This document shows positions 12,201 through 22,464 of a DNA stretch of 64,000 nucleotides, in pieces. The stretch is from Rhabdornis inornatus (lineage: Eukaryota; Chordata; Aves; Passeriformes; Rhabdornithidae), in the NCBI GenBank assembly GCA_013397075.1, contig VWZS01003954.1, forward strand, positions 620,001 to 684,000, in the 5' to 3' direction. Every line of letters starts with the position of its first letter. Position 1 is the first letter of the stretch. Both the position numbers and the translations under genes were made by a program. The notes beneath the pieces were generated by a model. It ran no database searches. It was not told the DNA's origin and was given only the letters and a program-made list of their open reading frames with translations.

Positions 12201-15200
12201 TAGAGAGAACAAACTGCAAAAAAATATTATTTTAGTCAAGAGCACAGTCTTCTGCAAGTGACATCTGTCTCTCACAATCTTGTCTGTGCCACAAGGACGT
12301 GACCAATACAGACCTCTAAAGATAATTATGGGGCTAGAACCATAGAATTGCTTAGGGTGGAAAAGACCTTTAAGATCATCAAGTCCAGCCATAAATCCAG
12401 CACTGCCATGTCCACCGCTAAACCATGTCCCCAGGTGGCCACATCTGCATGTCTTTTAAATACCTCCAGGGCTGGTTACTCCACCACTTTCCTGGGCAGC
12501 CTCTTTCACTGCTTCACTTGGTGAAGAAATTTTTCCTAACACCTAATTTAAACCTCCTGTGGCACAAATTGAGGCCATTTCCTTTTGTCCTATTGCTTGC
12601 TGCTTGGGAGAGGAGACTGACTCCCATCTGGCTCCAGCCTCCTGTCAGACGATTGTAGAGAGCAGTAAGGTCTTCCTTGAGGCTCCTTTTCTGCCAGCTC
12701 CTTCAGCTTCTGGACAGCTTTCCAGCTGTGAGAATTTGCATTGTAATTGTAATTTGTGTTATAAATGTAATATATAAATTGTAATTTGTATCACAATCTG
12801 TTAATTTCAAATAGTTATTTGAGTGCCATGAGAACACAAAAAGTTCTGTTCTTTAACAACTGCTGTTGAAGAATAATTAATTTTTAAATAGGAAATTTTT
12901 CAGATAAAACCACACCTTTTTTTTTTCCTTTTCCTAGAACACTTCTTCAGAATGTTTCCTTTGATTTACTCCTCATTTTTATGAATACAGTAAAATTACT
13001 TCAATCAGGTTCATGAAGTTCAGGGTTCTTCAATGATAGTGAATGTTCATTGTTTGTTATACCAGTTTTTCTATAGATACCAGAACTCAGAATAGGTGAG
13101 GGTTTTGTTGTAGAGTTTGGTTAGCTTTTTCTGGTATTTTTGTTGTTGTTGTTGTTTGTTTCCCTTTCCTGCTACAGTTTACTGTATTAGGTTTTTAAAA
13201 AGCAGCCCAAATCTTTGAAGAAAAGCCCCAAATGCCTTACTCCTTCTGAGGGTTAAGAAGGAGCAGCTGACCAATTGAGTGTTGTAGATGAATGTTTCAG
13301 TAGCTTTCTGGCTTCTTGCTACTGCTAAATACAGGCAACTTCAGTTTTGTGACCTTTCAGCTTGTGGGGAGCAAGCTTTTGCTTCAGCTGCTTCATGTAT
13401 GTGCTTGCTGCTTTGACAGTTTCTTCTTTCTTCCCTGCTTAAGCCTCTGGAGAAGTATAATGACTGGAAGGGATGCACTTCTTTGCACTGCCTCTACCCT
13501 TCTAACTGCTGTGAGTTGATCATATTAGAGAATTGGGTTGGGGTTTTTTTTTTGTTTGGATAACATTTTGCAACTTGTGTGAATAGTTAAATAGATTTGA
13601 TTGGTACTATTAATAGTGCTGCCACTCCCAGATAACACTCAGATGAAGAGACATCTAAGAAGATTAACTTCAGTCTTCATTTTGCTGTGACATGTAGAGA
13701 CCATTCATGAACACATGGGCACTAGAACAGCTTCTCTAGGTTACAGGGGACATGATTTAGTGAGTGGTCTCACAGTTGTTCATAGTTTTATGGATTGGTT
13801 ATGCCCAGGAAATTGTTCCGTTCTCTTTTGAAGCTTGAAAGTTGCCGTAAAACTTGCATTTGTTGTGCTCTTTGTGGTGTACCCAAAAAAAGACCACTCT
13901 TTGGATTTGACTCAAGTTGATAAGAAGCTGAGATCTATGAAGTTGTGATCTTATTCTCCTTTTTGTGAGAAGTTGAGCTTTAAACAGGAGACCAGTTGGT
14001 GGATGATGCCTTGACAGGTGTTTGGCCTTTTGTGGTCATATATCTAGCATTATTTACAGCAGTTCTAACATCAAGTGATCCATTGTAATTTATAGCTGTG
14101 TTAACTTTGTTCAGGTTTGGTGAACAAGAAGAATTTAGAAAACTAACTTTCTAGTAAGTGTTATGTATTGTATCAGGCTATATGGCTTTCTTACAGTTCC
14201 ATGAAAGGGATCAGAAAATGAGGATTTAATAAATATTATATCAAGTTATTTTAAAATGGTTCTAAGTGGTACAAGTTTAAAACCCAGTAGATTTTTGCTG
14301 TAATTCACCCCACTGAGTATTTTATGAAAGTGTTAAGGACTTTGAGATAGGAGCCTCATTGTTGAGTTGGGTTGCTTTTTAAAAGAAAGTAAAAGCCAGA
14401 GGTCAAATGAAAACACAGCACATACAGTATTCTAGCAGTAAGAAGTTTTCTGGTTTCCTTTCAAGACAAGAATAAGAGTATTCTTATTCATTTGGCACAT
14501 TAATTTGTCATGGTTGACATAGTATTAGATAATAGGTATAAAAAAACCCCTGCTTTTGTTAGTTCTGAGCAGAGATTTAGACTATAAGAATTAAACTGTG
14601 GTCCAGAAGGAGTTGATCAGAGCTAAGTATTCTCTATTGTCCCTCTCAAAGCCAAACTATAAATGTAACATAATTGGTCTCTTATAAGAAAGTTGTGTAT
14701 TTCTAAGGTTTGGGGGTAGGGGGAGTGTCTAGGGGTTTTTTTTGTGTTTTGTTGTTTTGCCACTTTTTTTTTTTCATTCATGCACACACAAGGAAAAAAT
14801 TGATGGGTCTTGCAGTCAGTTCTTCATTTATATTTAGAGGAAGGAATTTTGAAATTGAGCAATTTCCAACAAAACTAAATTTACATAACTTGCTTTATGA
14901 ATAATGTATAAATATCTTAGCTTTCAAGGTAGTCAAAATAGCAATTTACATTTCGTTACTAAAGAATTATTAGTCTGTCATAAAACCTATTTACCGTACT
15001 GTTTGGAAAATTCTTTTTTCCTCTCCCTCCCCTCTCCACCAGTGCAAATATCTTATTAACTGATATGTACGTACCCAAAATTTCTGACTTTGGCCTTGCA
15101 AGAGCATCTGTAACATTCACACGGACAATCATGACTGAAAGAATTGTTGGAACAGCAGCCTATATGGCACCTGAAGCGCTGAGAGGAGAGATAACACCTA

Positions 15201-17955
15201 AATCTGATATCTTCAGTTTTGGAGTAGTAAGTAGAATGTGGGAAGCAGTATATGACTTCTTTTATAAGACAAAAGCACACAAAATCAAGAGTATCTGAAA
15301 TTAAATGATTACTCTGGTCTATAATTTTTCTTTTTCCCAATAGACATTTTCTTAAAGTAGTGTTTGTAAAGTTTGACTGTGTTAAAATCCTTTGAATATG
15401 TTGATTTGCTGTGTGAAAGACCAGAGTAAAATAATATTCCAAGTTCTAGCTAAATGTAGTTTGAAGTGGTGTGAAACACTGTTTTTGCTTGCATGGTATT
15501 GCACGAAAGTGTAACTCAGGCTGAAAAAAAAAAATTAAGAAAATGGTCCAAAATTACTGTGTTTTACTGTATTTAGCACCAAAACTACAATGTCCATGTT
15601 GGATTTGCCTTAGATCTGAGTAAAAAAAGACAGGAGCTTAATATTTGGAAGAAAAATGTAACCCTTCTGAATAGATCCAAGATGCTACTCACTACTGACC
15701 ACTTCCTTCCCAGCATTTAGCTTCATGGGAAGGTAGGCCCAACACTATGTCTGAATAGTTTGGAAATCGTTCAGTTTTGCTGTGAAGGAACACCATGTAG
15801 GGTGAGAATAACTTGTGTTAAAATTTGTAAGCCACACTGCTAATAACAGTTAATGAAAATAAAGGTAGGAACAAAAACAATGAATTGTATAGGAAATCTT
15901 TGGACAAACACAGATCCTGAGAGTATTTGTTGGCAGGCTGGAGGTCATGCTCCTTTTTGCAAATCATACATATGCTAAGGGTTATTCTGTGCTTCATTTT
16001 CTCTTCTGATTTTTCTTCCTTCTAGGTCTTACTAGAAATAATAACGGGTCTTCCTCCAGTAGATGAAAACCGGGAGCCACAGTTGCTGGTATGTTCTTTA
16101 TGCTTGCTTCTTCCCTCCCACTGCTCCAGGATCACTTTATATGAAATCATAGTCAATTAACAGGTTCTGAGACAATCAAATTAGTCATCAAAATACATAG
16201 TTGTGAAAACAGCTTTTTTGTCAATATTTGTCTTAGAGTTGAAGCTGAAACTTTTATCTCTTGGCTGGTGGATTTGTTCAGCCCTCAAGGTCATCATCTT
16301 CTAATCTGATACTGTAATTCTTTGTTTTGGTACTCCTTCTTGTTATAATACCATTGTACTCTATTAACATACTCCCAGATACCCTGATAATTCCTTATCC
16401 CAGTTCAGAAACGTTCTGAACTGTTCATCTCTCTTGTTTCTTTATTGTTCTGTATCAATTTCCATCTTCTTCAACTTCACTAACAATTTGCAAGTACCTT
16501 ATGCTTTTAACCTTAGTGAAGTTTGAAATGTAAGGGCATTTTGCAGAGGAGAGGTGGGTTGAATTTTCTTTACTATTCAGTTAGTAATTCACTGTACTAA
16601 TTAGGAAACTAATGTCTCAGAACTCACCATCTTGAATTAAAAACCTTACAAGACTCTTCATAATTTAGCCTTTCACATATCTTAAAAATAAGTTCTGAAC
16701 TACTTAATCCAAGGTTTTCCTAGAATACTTTTTACATAGACTAATTTGTTCATTAAGCATGACATAGCATTGAGGTCTGGATTGAGTTTGTTCCATACTG
16801 TTCAGAACAGTATAAAGCACTTTCTTCCAAATCTTTAGGAATACCAGTGTAGTATTAATAGATTTTTTTTTTTTTTGTCCTTCCAAGCTGTGACTTCTGG
16901 GGTAGCAGAATAATTACCATGTTGAGCTTGTAAACACCTTGAAGAACTCAAGTTTTTTAAAGTGGGCTTTTTCAGAGATAGAATCAAATAAGGAATATGA
17001 CTGGTACAGTTTATCTTTGTACTTTACTTTTGGTACCATAAAGAGAATGGTCAGTGTAAGACCATAATGGCATTCTTAGCTTGAAATGAAAATTTTGGGG
17101 TAGTTGAATGTTAGCAATTTCAGACTGACTCATAGTGGAAGGCAGATCTGCCTCTACTCTTGCCTCTTATTTATTAATTTATGCTTCCTCAAACAGTATG
17201 TGTTTACAGATAACCTATTTCAAGTGTGTTGGAACGGAGGACTTTTGGACTAAACCAAGTCAGATTTAAAATTTGATTTCTGACTATAAGTTTCCAGCTG
17301 ATACTGCAGCCACTGAGACTGGAGCCAGAAGTTTAGTTTACAGACAGACATTGGTTTACAGGCTTTATAAAGCGATTAAAAAATTATACCAACTTAAGCT
17401 TGCATATTTGTGAGTTATTAGGATACTTTGTTGATTGTGCCTCTTCTCTTACCAAAGAAACAATATAAAAAATTGGGCCTTGAAGTGGGACAGTTAAATC
17501 TGTATGATACAGCTTAGAGAAGTTAGCTTTATGATGTTGTGGTAATTAAAATTATAGAGAATAAAAATAAGTAATAAATTAATAAAAATTTATAGTTTAT
17601 ACTCTCACATGCTGTTCAGATACTTATGTTATCTGCTTGTTGGTTCAAATTTTCTTGTAGTTAAGTATAAAAGATGAAATTGAGGATGAAGAAGCAACTA
17701 TTGAGGATTATGTTGATGAAAAGATGAGTGACTGGGATGTACCTTCAATTCATAAAATGTATTCAATTGCTGATCGGTGTTTGAATGACAAAAAGACCAG
17801 AAGGCCAGACATTAGGATGGTATGTAGTCTTTCAGAAAAAAGGCTTATTTTTGGTGAGCATGTGTGTGTTCCCTGCCTATGGTTATAGTATCAGTTAATT
17901 ATATTTGTCTGTTCTCTTCCAGATCCAACAGCAGCTCCAAGAGATAAAAACTTGA
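6121..17955 (+). CDS. IRAK4: IRAK4, interleukin-1 receptor-associated kinase 4 (complete, 11 coding exons)
   Basis: IRAK4 is the serine/threonine kinase of the Myddosome, downstream of Toll-like and IL-1 receptors; it phosphorylates IRAK1/2. Coding exons are 6121-6281, 7331-7476, 7783-7980, 8704-8864, 9541-9605, 9857-9971, 12004-12113, 15043-15226, 16026-16088, 17661-17819 and 17923-17955. Together they give 464 codons plus stop, against 460 in human. The N-terminal death domain (about 10-105) keeps Arg12 and Arg20. A Ser/Gln/Glu-rich linker (about 106-165) is poorly conserved. The kinase domain has the P-loop GEGGFG (198-203), Lys218, gatekeeper Tyr267, HRD Asp316 and DFG Asp334. The activation loop reads TRTIMTER, with Glu351 where human has Ser346. 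The start at 6121 was chosen for alignment with human and its strong context (A at -3, G at +4). Confidence 0.96.
7331..7476 (+). CDS. IRAK4: IRAK4 coding exon 2 (death domain)
   Basis: The acceptor TTTTTAAG and donor TTCCAG/GTAGCT bound this exon. It encodes RFETFVQMGKSPTCELLYDW and then TTNCTVADLVDLLIRNQF, matching the second half of the IRAK4 death domain. The junction codon with exon 1 restores Arg. Confidence 0.93.
7783..7980 (+). CDS. IRAK4: IRAK4 coding exon 3 (linker)
   Basis: The acceptor CTCTTTCCAG and donor AACACAG/GTAGAT bound this exon. It encodes a low-complexity Ser/Gln/Glu/Pro-rich linker between the death and kinase domains. Sequence identity to mammals is low, as expected for this region, but the frame and both phases (1 and 1) fit. 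Confidence 0.87.
8704..8864 (+). CDS. IRAK4: IRAK4 coding exon 4 (P-loop and catalytic Lys)
   Basis: The exon runs from acceptor GTCTTTCAG to donor GTTGCT/GTGAGT. It encodes the start of the kinase domain: LENITNNFDTRPES, the glycine loop LGEGGFGIVFKG and VAVKKLVA with the ATP-anchoring Lys218. Confidence 0.95.
9541..9605 (+). CDS. IRAK4: IRAK4 coding exon 5 (helix C)
   Basis: A short 65-nt exon between acceptor TTTTTATAG and donor GCAAA/GTGAGT. It encodes MVDVSVQDLKQQFEQEINIM, the helix C segment; the Glu in FEQEI is the expected salt-bridge partner of Lys218. Confidence 0.93.
9857..9971 (+). CDS. IRAK4: IRAK4 coding exon 6 (hinge and gatekeeper)
   Basis: The acceptor follows a long T tract and CTATAG, and the donor is GTCTG/GTAAGT. 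It encodes KCQHENLVELLGFSSDG and the hinge CLVYEYMPNGSLLDRL. Tyr267 is the unusual tyrosine gatekeeper typical of IRAK kinases. Confidence 0.95.
12004..12113 (+). CDS. IRAK4: IRAK4 coding exon 7 (HRD motif)
   Basis: The acceptor is CTTAATCAAG and the donor AAAAG/GTAAAAG. It encodes MRCKIVQGTANGINFLHE and then the catalytic HIHRDIK with Asp316. Phase 2 into exon 8 completes Ser319. Confidence 0.94.
12337..12735 (-). mobile_element. CR1 LINE 3' fragment in IRAK4 intron 7
   Basis: The plus strand reads as the complement of a CR1 3' end: GAACCATAGAATTGCTTAGG, then the usual order of blocks (AAGATCATCAAGTCCAGCC, CCTCCAGGGCTGG, GAGGCCATTTCC). This sense-reversed order places the element on the minus strand with its 3' end on the left. 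It is 5'-truncated, as most CR1 copies are. Confidence is high for family and lower for exact edges. Confidence 0.85.
15043..15226 (+). CDS. IRAK4: IRAK4 coding exon 8 (DFG, activation loop, APE)
   Basis: The acceptor is CTCTCCACCAG and the donor GGAGTA/GTAAGT. It encodes ANILL, the metal-binding SDFGLARAS, the activation loop FTRTIMTERIVGT and YMAPEALRGEITPKSDIF. The phosphosite equivalents of human Thr342 and Thr345 are kept as Thr347 and Thr350; Ser346 is replaced by Glu351. Confidence 0.95.
16026..16088 (+). CDS. IRAK4: IRAK4 coding exon 9
   Basis: A 21-codon exon between acceptor CTTCCTTCTAG and donor TTGCTG/GTATGT, phase 0 at both ends. It encodes VLLEIITGLPPVDENREPQL, the helix F region of the kinase C-lobe. 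It was recovered by homology because it is too short for a long open frame. Confidence 0.93.
17661..17819 (+). CDS. IRAK4: IRAK4 coding exon 10
   Basis: The acceptor is TTTTCTTGTAG and the donor AGGATG/GTATGT. It encodes IKDEIEDEEATIEDYVDEKM and ends DKKTRRPDIRM, the conserved C-terminal helices of the IRAK4 kinase lobe. Confidence 0.93.
17923..17955 (+). CDS. IRAK4: IRAK4 coding exon 11 (stop codon)
   Basis: A terminal 33-nt coding segment after acceptor GTTCTCTTCCAG encodes IQQQLQEIKT and a TGA stop at 17953-17955. It corresponds to human KVQQLLQEMTAS. Confidence 0.92.
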   Translation: MQQQLQEIKT

Positions 17956-18537
17956 TAATGTGTTTCTTCTGATACACCGTTTCTGTAATGGAGACACCAG
18001 TACCAAATATTTAATTAGTATTTAGTGCAACATTATCAGTGGTTCTGCTTTCCAGAACTTTCTGGACACATGTAAGGTGAGCTGTTGGCCTGTCAGCAGC
18101 TCTTCCACATATCCTTAGTCACTGGGCCCTTAACATGAGAAAAGTCTTTCTTATATTAACAAATTGCATTTCTGGTATATCATCTTGTCCTCCAGCTTTT
18201 AAAATGCATTTGCATATTATAATCTATTTGATTATTTTTATTTTCAAATATCTAGTACGTCTGCTACAAAGGCATCTGACTAACTAGGCAGAATGTTTTT
18301 TCTGCAAATTGCTTTCTTGATCAGGTGTACTAGATCTTTGTCTATTGAAGACAAAACCATTTAATAGCTATAATGGTACTTAATGTTGTCTGTTTGGGGA
18401 ATGACAATAGTATTATCCATTTAAAACAAGCTTCTACTTAATATTTTAGCTTGAGAGTTCATATTAGTGTGAATGGTCTGATACTGTTAGTGAATGTGAT
18501 TATTATCAAAAGGTCTTCTTGGTGTTAGTTTCAGTCA

Positions 18538-18543
18538 AATAAA
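18538..18543 (+). terminator. IRAK4 proximal poly(A) signal AATAAA
   Basis: A canonical AATAAA about 580 nt after the IRAK4 stop is followed by a T-rich stretch suitable as a downstream element. Use would give a short 3'UTR. Confidence 0.5.
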
Positions 18544-19387
18544 TGCTGCAAGACATTTCCTAGGTTGTTCTTTCATTTCAAGGATTCCCAAGCAAAATAG
18601 TTGTCTTGCTGTGCAGATGCATTTGCACTTGCAAATGCTTTCTTACAGTGAACTCTATGATGACAAACCATTTAATTTTTATTCACAGGAAGACTCTTAG
18701 CTACTTTGACTATTCTAGGAAGATTGAGTATTTTTAGTACTTTAGGAGAGGATTCCTTATGGATTATAGATACAGATGGTTGCTTTTCTTAAAGGGGTCA
18801 GAATAATGATGTGAAGACCAATTCTGCACTTTACTTAGTCAAATAATTAAGCTATTTTTAATACACATCTATATGTGTATTAACTAAATACAAAAATACA
18901 CTTCTAAAAGTATAAATGGAAAGCTTTTGAAAATAGAAACATTGACAGATCAAAGCAGACTAAAAATGGAATGAAAGTGACTAGTAAGATTCCAGATACT
19001 TTGGACCAAGTATGAACATATTACCATTGTAAATGAAAGATGTTATTTTCAGATAAGTAAGTTCATGAGGTGCAAGATGAGTTTAATAACTTAGTGATAG
19101 GAACGTAGTCTGGCCTACAGTTAAATTTGAAATTCTGTGATTATGTGTGACTTCTTTCAGGAATATATATCTTGTTGGAGGAAGCATGTGATTTCTAATG
19201 TAATGATATCATTAGATTTCTGGCTCTTAATTCATTTTGTATTGCCTTTTCAAATTTCTAGCTTAATTTAGAAAAAAGGATCTACCTAATGGCTTCTAAC
19301 TCTTTAGTATATATTGTAAAAAAATGTTAACATAAATAAAAAACTCTGCATTATTACTTCTTTCTGCTACTAAATCTCACTGTATGG

Positions 19388-19393
19388 AATAAA
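19388..19393 (+). terminator. IRAK4 distal poly(A) signal AATAAA
   Basis: A canonical AATAAA lies about 1.4 kb after the stop, with a second copy at 19335-19340. It is followed by mixed sequence before the convergent intergenic region. Confidence 0.45.
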
Positions 19394-19410
19394 GCTGTAC
19401 AGCTCTGAAG

Positions 19411-21604
19411 CTGGAGAAAAAAGCTGCTATAAAGCTAAATTAGAATAAAATCTGCTGAAGCCATTCTTCAGTTTTAAGCATCTCCAATTGTTATGTGAAG
19501 GTTTCTTATTAGATCACATCTGCTTTTTACTGTTCCCTGGAGCCGGAATCCATCTATAGTGTTGTCCAGAAGTGTGTTTGCTGTAGCAACTTCTTGGTCA
19601 GCTCTGTTCACCTCTGGTATGGTAGAACATTTTTGTTCATATACAAACTGTGATACTCTTCAGTGTGGGAGAATCTCAGCTACAAGCATGGGAGTTTCTG
19701 CCCTGTCATACTAGACCATTATTATTTGCAGCGCTGCTCTCAGCAGTGAGATTTTGGCAGTAGTTTTCCCTTCCTCACTGAAAATGAAGCATATTAGTTA
19801 CCCTTTCCTACAACTTAAAAAAAAAAGTTTTTAACTTCTTTAGTGAATGAAAATATAAGGGGTTAACTAGGTAAAAATACCTAACTTATGTGGCAGCTAT
19901 TTTTTTTTAAAATATGCAGGGGGCAAAGAGAAGGAACTTCCCTTTCCCACCCGAGATTTTTTTTTTTTTTTTGAGGTCTTCATAAAGTAAAGTCAGCATG
20001 TCTACAGACTAACGGGGATAAGAGTAGCTGACTTTAGTTTCTTTTGTTCACTGCAAAAACATTAAATTATCCTAGAAAATACTTCTTTGTGTTATTTACT
20101 GTAATAAGACTTTTTAGGACACAGATCAGTAACTTGAGTTATTTAAGATATTTGTAATGGGATGATGTGGTTTCATAGAACTGGAGCTGAGAGAAATCCA
20201 GTACAAGTTCCTGGTGGGTGAAGAACGCTCCACATCGAGCAGAGACAGGGATAATCTGGCTGGCCTACATCCTGTCTCGGCAGGGAAGGGGTCATGGAGG
20301 GCAACAGATCACTATGCTCAGGGAAAAAACCAACCCTTTTTGCATGTTAAGGATCTTAAGAATTGTAGCATAAAGCAGTTTAGTCACCCAGGGAAGGATG
20401 GGTGAATAAAAAATAGCAAGAGCGATTTACTGCAATTCCACAATTAGAAAGCAATAGCAAGATGAAAGCAGATGATAATGATCCAAAGAAAATTGCCTTT
20501 TTAGGAGAATGTCATAGGAAGGACAACTATTCTCCCCTTGGCCACAGCAGGAGTAACATAATGGCTGTTAGGAGCCAGAGCAGAGATGTTTGCACACCCC
20601 TTGGGCGGGGATAAGCTGAGGAACAAAAGAACAAGGATCCATATCTAGAGATACTGCATTGGAATACAATGGCTTTGTACAGTCTGCAACTCGGAAATTT
20701 TGGAAAGGGTGAACAGTCTTCCTTAAGTTACTAAGACTCTATTATAAATTTTCTTTTGATCAGTTTGTCCAGTTGCCTTCTGAGCCAACACATAAGACAC
20801 AGCAATTCATATTACTGAAATGGGAAATGCCTCATCTTTATATTTGGGTGTTCCAGCTGGGAGTTTATTTACCACCCACTGACCAAAAGGCAAATAAAAT
20901 TGCTTCTGATATTCATGGATACGTAGAGGCCTAGCCTATTCCCTCCTCCTACCTTATGTCTGTTCCTCTTACAGCTCTGATTATAGATAGCATTTGGCAT
21001 TAGAATTATTCCCCCCAGTCCTAGTTCACATCTTCAGATTTTCTTATTTTAATTAAAAAATTGCTGCATTACAAATATTTTCCCATGGGGATGTGTTGGC
21101 AGGACAGTTAAGAGAAAAGCCAAACCAGTAAATGTTCTTTTCATCTTGAACTTTCAGGGCAATAGGAGGTCTTCAAGGAAATTATTTTCAGTTTAGACAA
21201 AAAAAGTGTTAGTGGAACAACATAACAAGTAGTTTCATTGTAGTAGTTTATGCTGAGCAAGTAAGAAAAGATAGAACTGTTAAATCACCAGTCAACTACT
21301 TCATTTTAGGATAGAAGACATTTTTGAAGGGGCTTATTACTGAAAGCACAAAAACCTCAAGAGAAGAACACCCTCGGATTGTGCTATGGAGCCCTCGGTA
21401 CTGCTCCCATAAAGCAGTGGGAAAGTAGCTGTTCCTAACACAGTGATTTTTCTCTAACAGCAGAAGCCAGGAATTCTGTTTCTGTTCACCTCCCTTCTTA
21501 CACACTGCAATCACTTTCTAGTCCCATGGGAACTGCCTGTTGCACATTCTGATGTTAGAATACAGATCTTCATTAAAGAGACTATGACATGACTGAGACA
21601 ACAC
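19411..21604. other. Convergent intergenic region between IRAK4 and TWF1
   Basis: No exon or RNA gene is recognised. A stretch at about 20170-20660 is less AT-rich and contains a 63-codon open frame. It may be an old repeat, but I cannot assign it to a family. Confidence 0.5.
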
Positions 21605-21622
21605 CAAGCTAAAGCATCAATC

Positions 21623-21632
21623 TTTATTTATT
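21623..21632 (-). terminator. TWF1 overlapping poly(A) signals
   Basis: On the minus strand two AATAAA hexamers overlap as AATAAATAAA. They lie about 3.0 kb after the TWF1 stop and are the best candidate for the mRNA 3' end. Confidence 0.6.
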
Positions 21633-22398
21633 AATTAAATTACAAAATAGATAAGGTAAACTTAGTTAATTTTAGCATCTGAAGGTGGCTTTCATTGAAT
21701 ACATAAACACACTGATAGACACTGTAAAGAAAAAAATATTGTTTATCTAAGCAACAGGGCAATTTTTATCTTGATTAGTTTAGCCTTTGATAGGAGTGTT
21801 TTAAAAGATCAAGATCTCCCTAACTTGAAACATAAACATTTAATAATTACCTGTCCTATTAATTAACTATTTAATAGCTTGTGAGTTAACTGCAAGCAGC
21901 TGCATTGCTTTTGGGCTTTATGAAGGCCAACAACAATTTGAATGGACACTTTCAATTATTTGATGACCAGAGTCACTTAAAGGAGCAACTTTGATTAGTT
22001 CCCACATTTTGCGCTGGTTCTGAACATTCATGAACAAAAGTGGAGGCAACTATGTAGATGTAAACATGATAGATTGTACAAAAAGAACAGATACTTCTAT
22101 TGCTGTTAGGAGAATAGCTACAAGAGGCCTGGAGAAGCAGTCAGCAGTGCAAGACTTCATACAATTCTCTTTTTGAGGAAAGGTGAGGGGGTGACATGCT
22201 CAGGACCTGAGAAACTCCTGGCTGGGTCAGGTGTGTACATCACATAGAATATTTTCACGTAAGGTAATTTACAATGTCTGGTTTGGACTGAACTCTAAAG
22301 CAGCTCATCATAACTGCTCTTGCATAATCACTTAACCCACTCTCATCATCCTCCAGATTAAGTTTTCCATCTATCCTCATCTACCTAAGGCAGGATTA

Positions 22399-22464
22399 CA
22401 AAAAATACCAAACAAACCCAAACAAAAACCCAAAACAAAAGAACAACAAAAACAAACCAACAAA
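22399..22464. repeat. CAAA-rich low-complexity tract
   Basis: A run of C and A with CAAA/CAAAA units and almost no G or T lies inside the TWF1 3'UTR; on the transcript strand it is a TTTG-rich tract. Confidence 0.75.

Larger units (their letters stand above)
6282..17922 (+). other. IRAK4 introns 1-10
   Basis: The ten introns all obey GT-AG. The largest are 12114-15042 (contains a CR1 fragment), 9972-12003 and 16089-17660. Apart from that CR1 and short T- or A-rich tracts I see no other gene or mobile element in them. Confidence 0.75.
17956..19410 (+). other. IRAK4: IRAK4 3' untranslated region (approximate end)
   Basis: This AT-rich non-coding sequence follows the IRAK4 stop. Candidate poly(A) signals AATAAA lie at 18538-18543, 19335-19340 and 19388-19393. 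Which one is used, and so the true 3' end, cannot be told from sequence alone. Confidence 0.6.
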
